Source: Thalassovita sp. (lineage in GTDB: Bacteria; Pseudomonadota; Alphaproteobacteria; Rhodobacterales; Rhodobacteraceae). From it: a stretch of DNA of 41,616 nucleotides. Position 1 is the stretch's first letter. Each line of letters begins with the position of its first letter. The notes beneath the pieces were generated by a model. That model was given only the letters and a program-made list of their open reading frames with translations. It did no database searches and was not told the DNA's origin. Below are positions 38,512-41,616 of the stretch, one piece after another. The position numbers and the translations under genes are program-made. The DNA lies in contig JARGPB010000025.1 in NCBI GenBank assembly GCA_029212905.1, forward strand, positions 1 through 41,616. Reading direction: 5' to 3'.

Positions 38512-39923
38512 AGACGATCAAAACAGACCTGCTGGTCATTGGAGCAGGGTCGGGTGGGCTGTCCGTGGCTGCGGGCGCTGTGCAGATGGGCGCAGACGTG
38601 ACCCTGCTGGAAGGTCATAAAATGGGCGGGGACTGCCTGAACTATGGCTGTGTGCCGTCCAAGGCTCTGTTGGCGGCGGGGCATGCCGCCCATGCCATGA
38701 CGATGGGCGCGGCGATGGGCGTGACACCCGTGGCGCCTCAGGTGGATTACGCCGCCGCCAAGGATCACGTGAAATCGGTGATCGACACCATCGCCCCCGT
38801 CGACAGCCAGGAACGGTTCGAGGGGCTGGGCGTCCGTGTTATCCGCGAGTTTGGCAGGTTCACCGGCCCACGTACCGTTCAAGCGGGTGATACGCAGATC
38901 ACCGCGCGGCGGGTGATCATCGCCACGGGGTCGTCCCCGTTCGTGCCGCCGATCCCCGGATTGGATCAGGTGCCGTATCAAACCAACGAAACCCTGTTCG
39001 ATCTGCGCGACAAACCCGATCACCTGCTGATCATCGGCGGCGGCCCCATCGGGATGGAGATGGCGCAGGCGCATATTCGTCTGGGCTGCAAAGTGACGGT
39101 GATCGAGGGCGCGAAGGCCCTGGGCAAGGATGACCCAGAACTGGCCGCGATCGCCTTGGACGCGCTGCGCGACGAAGGTGTCGAGATTGTCGAGGGCGCG
39201 CTGGCGCAGCAGGTCAGCGGGTCTGAGGGCGACATCACTGTGGAAACCTCGGCCGGGACGTTCCAGGGCACCCATCTGTTGATGGCGGTCGGGCGCAAGC
39301 CGAATATCGACAAGCTGAACCTGGAAGCCGCAGGGATCGAATACGAACGCACCGGGATCACGGTCGATGACCGGCTGCGGACGACGAACAAGAAGGTTTA
39401 TGCTATCGGGGACGTCGCTGGCGGGCTGCAATTCACCCATGTGGCGGGCTATCACGCGGGGCTGATCATTCGCGAGGTCTTGTTCGGTCTGCCTGCACGC
39501 GTGAAAACCGCGCATATCCCCTGGGCCACTTATACCGATCCCGAAATGGCTCAGGTCGGCCTGACCGAGGCACAGGCCCGCAAGGAATATGGCGAAAAGC
39601 TGGAGGTCGCGCGGTTCGAATACCACCACAACGACCGCGCCATCGCGATCCGCCAGACGCGCGGCTTGATAAAGGTCATGGTCGTCAAAGGACGGCCCGT
39701 CGGGGCCTCGATCGTCGGCCATCAGGCGGGGGAATTGATCGCCACATGGTCGCTGGCCATCGCCAATGGCATCAAAATGGCCGGAATTTCTGCGATGATT
39801 GCGCCCTATCCGACGATCGCAGAGGTTAACAAGCGCGCTGCGGGTGCCTATTTCTCTCCGAAGCTGTTTGATAACATGACGGTGAAACGGGTGGTGCGGT
39901 TCGTGCAACGCTGGCTGCCATGA
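38508..39923 (+). CDS. Flavoprotein disulfide oxidoreductase, mercuric reductase/LPD family
   Basis: The 471-aa protein has an N-terminal FAD-binding GxGxxG (IGAGSGGLSVAAG), the redox-active disulfide CLNYGC (Cys43 and Cys48), a second nucleotide-binding motif IIGGGPIGMEMAQ, and the FAD-binding YAIGDVAGG. In lipoamide dehydrogenase and glutathione reductase a His precedes Pro-Thr near the C-terminus (HPTxxE); here it is Tyr434 (YPTIAE). It therefore probably is not a lipoamide dehydrogenase. It overlaps the TVP38 gene, suggesting shared function. Confidence 0.88.
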   Translation: MKTIKTDLLVIGAGSGGLSVAAGAVQMGADVTLLEGHKMGGDCLNYGCVPSKALLAAGHAAHAMTMGAAMGVTPVAPQVDYAAAKDHVKSVIDTIAPVDSQERFEGLGVRVIREFGRFTGPRTVQAGDTQITARRVIIATGSSPFVPPIPGLDQVPYQTNETLFDLRDKPDHLLIIGGGPIGMEMAQAHIRLGCKVTVIEGAKALGKDDPELAAIALDALRDEGVEIVEGALAQQVSGSEGDITVETSAGTFQGTHLLMAVGRKPNIDKLNLEAAGIEYERTGITVDDRLRTTNKKVYAIGDVAGGLQFTHVAGYHAGLIIREVLFGLPARVKTAHIPWATYTDPEMAQVGLTEAQARKEYGEKLEVARFEYHHNDRAIAIRQTRGLIKVMVVKGRPVGASIVGHQAGELIATWSLAIANGIKMAGISAMIAPYPTIAEVNKRAAGAYFSPKLFDNMTVKRVVRFVQRWLP

Positions 39924-39941
39924 CCCGATGACGGAGCACAT

Positions 39942-41327
39942 ATGCTGAACTCGCTTTCGGGCCGATTCCTGATCCTGACGGTCATCTTTGTGATGCTGGC
40001 CGAGGTGCTGATTTTCGTGCCTTCTATTGCGCGTTACCGCGAGGATTACCTGTTGTCCCGTCTGGAGCGGGCACAGATTGCCAGCCTTGCGCTGTTGGCC
40101 GATGATATGATCTCGGCCGACCTGGAAGAAGAGCTGCTGCGCAATGCCGAGGTGTTCAACGTGGTGCTGCGGCGGGACGAGGCGCGGCAGTTGATGCTGT
40201 CCTCACCTTTGCCGCAACCGATCCACGACACTTATGATCTGCGCGAGGCCCCCGCGTTCGAGCTGATCCGCGATGCCATGATGCGCCTGTTCGACACCGA
40301 ACCCCGCGTGATCCGGGTGATCGGGAGCCCCGTCCGCGAGGCCGGCCTGCTGATCGAGGTCACGATGGAGACCGCGCCATTGCGAATGGCGATGATCGAC
40401 TATGGCCTGCGCATCCTGCTGTTGTCGGCGGTGATCTCGGCCTTTACGGCGGTGTTGTTGTTCATGGCCGTACGGATGTTCATGGTGCGCCCGATCAAAG
40501 GCGTGGTGCGGCACATGCAAATCTATGCCGCCGCCCCAGAAGACGCCCGGCGGATCATCAGCCCGACCTCTTCTTTGCGCGAACTACGTGAGGCCGAAGA
40601 GGCGCTGGCCACGATGCAGACCCAACTGACCGGCGCGCTAAAGCAAAAGGAACGGCTGGCTCAGCTAGGTGGGGCCGTGGCCAAGGTCAGCCACGATTTG
40701 CGTAACATGCTGACCAGCGCGCAACTGTTCACTGATCGGATTGAGATGTCCGAAGACCCCAGCGTCAAACGGATGGCGCCCAAGCTGGTGAACTCGATCA
40801 CGCGTGCCGTGCATCTTTGCGAATCCACGCTGGCCTTTGGCAAGGCCGAGGAGCCCGCTCCGCGTCTCTCTCGGGTCTATCTGTCGGATATCGTCAGCGA
40901 TGTGATCGACAGCGAGCGTTTGTCGGTAGGTGATCACGACATCAGTTTTGCCGAGGATGTGCCCGGCACAATGCAGGTGCGGGCGGATTCCGAACAGCTG
41001 TACCGTGTTATCTTTAATCTGGTGCGGAACGCGCGGCAGGCGATCGCACAGACGGGCGAGGGGGGCGAGATCTCGGTGCACGCCGAAGAGGACGAGCGCT
41101 GCTGGATGATCCGGATCGACGACACTGGTCCAGGCTTGCCGAAAAAAGCGCGCGAGCACCTATTTACCCCGTTCCAGGGCGGTGCCACCAAGGGCGGTAG
41201 CGGTTTGGGCCTGGCCATCGCCCAAGAGTTGATCAGAGGGCACGGCGGTGATTTGCAGCTTCTGCATACTGGCCCTACTGGCACTGCGTTTGTGATTTCA
41301 TTACCCAAAGGCGAGGCTGAGCAATAA
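39942..41327 (+). CDS. Sensor histidine kinase, orphan
   Basis: The 461-aa protein has two hydrophobic segments (about 9-29 and 156-180) flanking a periplasmic sensor part of about 125 residues, then a HAMP-like linker and a HisKA domain with the H-box VSHDLRN (His251). The ATPase follows with N-box FNLVRNARQA, G1 DDTGPGLP and G2 GGSGLGLAIAQ. No response regulator is in the window, so its partner is unknown. GGAGCA precedes the ATG. Confidence 0.92.
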   Translation: MLNSLSGRFLILTVIFVMLAEVLIFVPSIARYREDYLLSRLERAQIASLALLADDMISADLEEELLRNAEVFNVVLRRDEARQLMLSSPLPQPIHDTYDLREAPAFELIRDAMMRLFDTEPRVIRVIGSPVREAGLLIEVTMETAPLRMAMIDYGLRILLLSAVISAFTAVLLFMAVRMFMVRPIKGVVRHMQIYAAAPEDARRIISPTSSLRELREAEEALATMQTQLTGALKQKERLAQLGGAVAKVSHDLRNMLTSAQLFTDRIEMSEDPSVKRMAPKLVNSITRAVHLCESTLAFGKAEEPAPRLSRVYLSDIVSDVIDSERLSVGDHDISFAEDVPGTMQVRADSEQLYRVIFNLVRNARQAIAQTGEGGEISVHAEEDERCWMIRIDDTGPGLPKKAREHLFTPFQGGATKGGSGLGLAIAQELIRGHGGDLQLLHTGPTGTAFVISLPKGEAEQ

Positions 41328-41394
41328 AATAAGGGGTTTCCGTAGATATGATCGCATTGGGCGAAAAACTTCGGGAATTGTGTAACTTTTGCCC

Positions 41395-41423
41395 TTGCAA
41401 AGGTCAGCCCCAAGGTCTAAATC
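41395..41423 (+). promoter_or_regulatory. Predicted promoter of tRNA-Arg
   Basis: TTGCAA (41395-41400) and TAAATC (41418-41423) are 17 bp apart, ending 10 bases before the tRNA. By-eye prediction only. Confidence 0.45.
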
Positions 41424-41433
41424 CCGCCTCCAC

Positions 41434-41510
41434 GGACCGATAGCTCAGCTGGATAGAGTACCTGACTACGAATCAGGGGGTCGGGGGTTCGAATCCTCCT
41501 CGGTCCGCCA
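41434..41510 (+). tRNA. tRNA-Arg (anticodon ACG)
   Basis: The 77-base gene folds as a full cloverleaf. The acceptor stem GGACCGA pairs with TCGGTCC, the D-stem GCTC with GAGT, and the anticodon stem CCTGA with TCAGG around the loop CTACGAA. The anticodon is ACG, whose A34 is normally converted to inosine by TadA. The T-arm carries GGTTCGAATCC, and CCA is encoded at the 3' end (41508-41510). Confidence 0.96.
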
Positions 41511-41616
41511 TTACCCCTTCTTCGTCGTCTAAATCGCCTAAGGCCTTGACGGGTAAGGTGGTTTTGCGGTTCGAAAGCCTTTTTCGCGGTGATATGGGAT
41601 TGGGGCTTCGAAAACC

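Noticed and set aside
38202..39941. 579-codon minus-strand open frame
   Set aside because: Antisense of TVP38 and the flavoprotein, both with clear motifs on the plus strand.
41511..41616. Sequence after tRNA-Arg, considered as an integration site
   Set aside because: tRNA 3' ends are common attachment sites, but no repeat of the tRNA end or integrase gene is present in the 106 bases available.

Overview
The window is a stretch of high-GC alphaproteobacterial chromosome. Gene order and protein sequences point to the Rhodobacterales (Roseobacter group): a bztABCD-type amino-acid ABC transporter, ATP12 and RarA neighbours, a short-LID adenylate kinase, and 338-residue RpoA. No plasmid, phage, IS or CRISPR signal was seen. 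The assignment rests on recognising protein families by eye, not on a database search.

Region 1 (1-17.6 kb) holds the S10-spc-alpha ribosomal protein superoperon on the + strand, but broken into five blocks. They are rpsJ-rplC-rplD-rplW; rplB-rpsS-rplV-rpsC-rplP; rpmC through rpmD; rplO-secY-adk; and rpsM-rpsK-rpoA-rplQ. Blocks 1, 2 and 3 end in strong intrinsic terminators (about 2636, 6086 and 11818). Four of the five blocks have a promoter-like pair with exactly 17-bp spacing just upstream (502, 7362, 12250, 14910). The gap before rplB is 759 bp and nearly geneless. The rplP-rpmC gap carries two opposite-strand genes: an unknown 103-aa acidic protein and a 2OG-Fe(II) oxygenase of the TIGR02466 type. 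The rpmD-rplO gap carries one doubtful secreted peptide. rpsD and rpmJ are absent from the cluster.

Region 2 (17.6-23.3 kb, + strand) is a tightly packed run of housekeeping genes: a DegP/DegQ periplasmic protease, rarA, the fluoride channel crcB, an RluC-type pseudouridine synthase, a HAD phosphatase and the F1-ATPase assembly chaperone ATP12. Several have 4-base start/stop overlaps. Region 3 (23.3-28.0 kb, + strand) is the bztABCD transporter for glutamate/glutamine/aspartate/asparagine-type substrates. It has a hairpin-rich leader, an intergenic hairpin after bztA and a terminator after bztD.

Region 4 (28.0-37.6 kb) is mostly - strand. argB, a ferredoxin-like protein and a SixA-like phosphatase are chained by overlaps; a divergent SDR gene follows. 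Then comes the rpmH-rnpA-yidD-ttcA-(GGDEF/EAL)-yidC-MOSC-engB cluster, which couples ribosome, RNase P, tRNA thiolation and membrane insertion with a cyclic-di-GMP phosphodiesterase candidate. Region 5 (37.7-41.6 kb, + strand) has a TVP38/TMEM64 membrane protein overlapping a flavoprotein disulfide oxidoreductase, an orphan sensor histidine kinase and tRNA-Arg(ACG).

The most interesting candidates are the 103-aa gene plus oxygenase inserted beside rplP, the degenerate-GGDEF/intact-EAL protein embedded in the rpmH-yidC cluster, and the overlapping TVP38-flavoprotein pair, whose flavoprotein lacks the usual C-terminal histidine.
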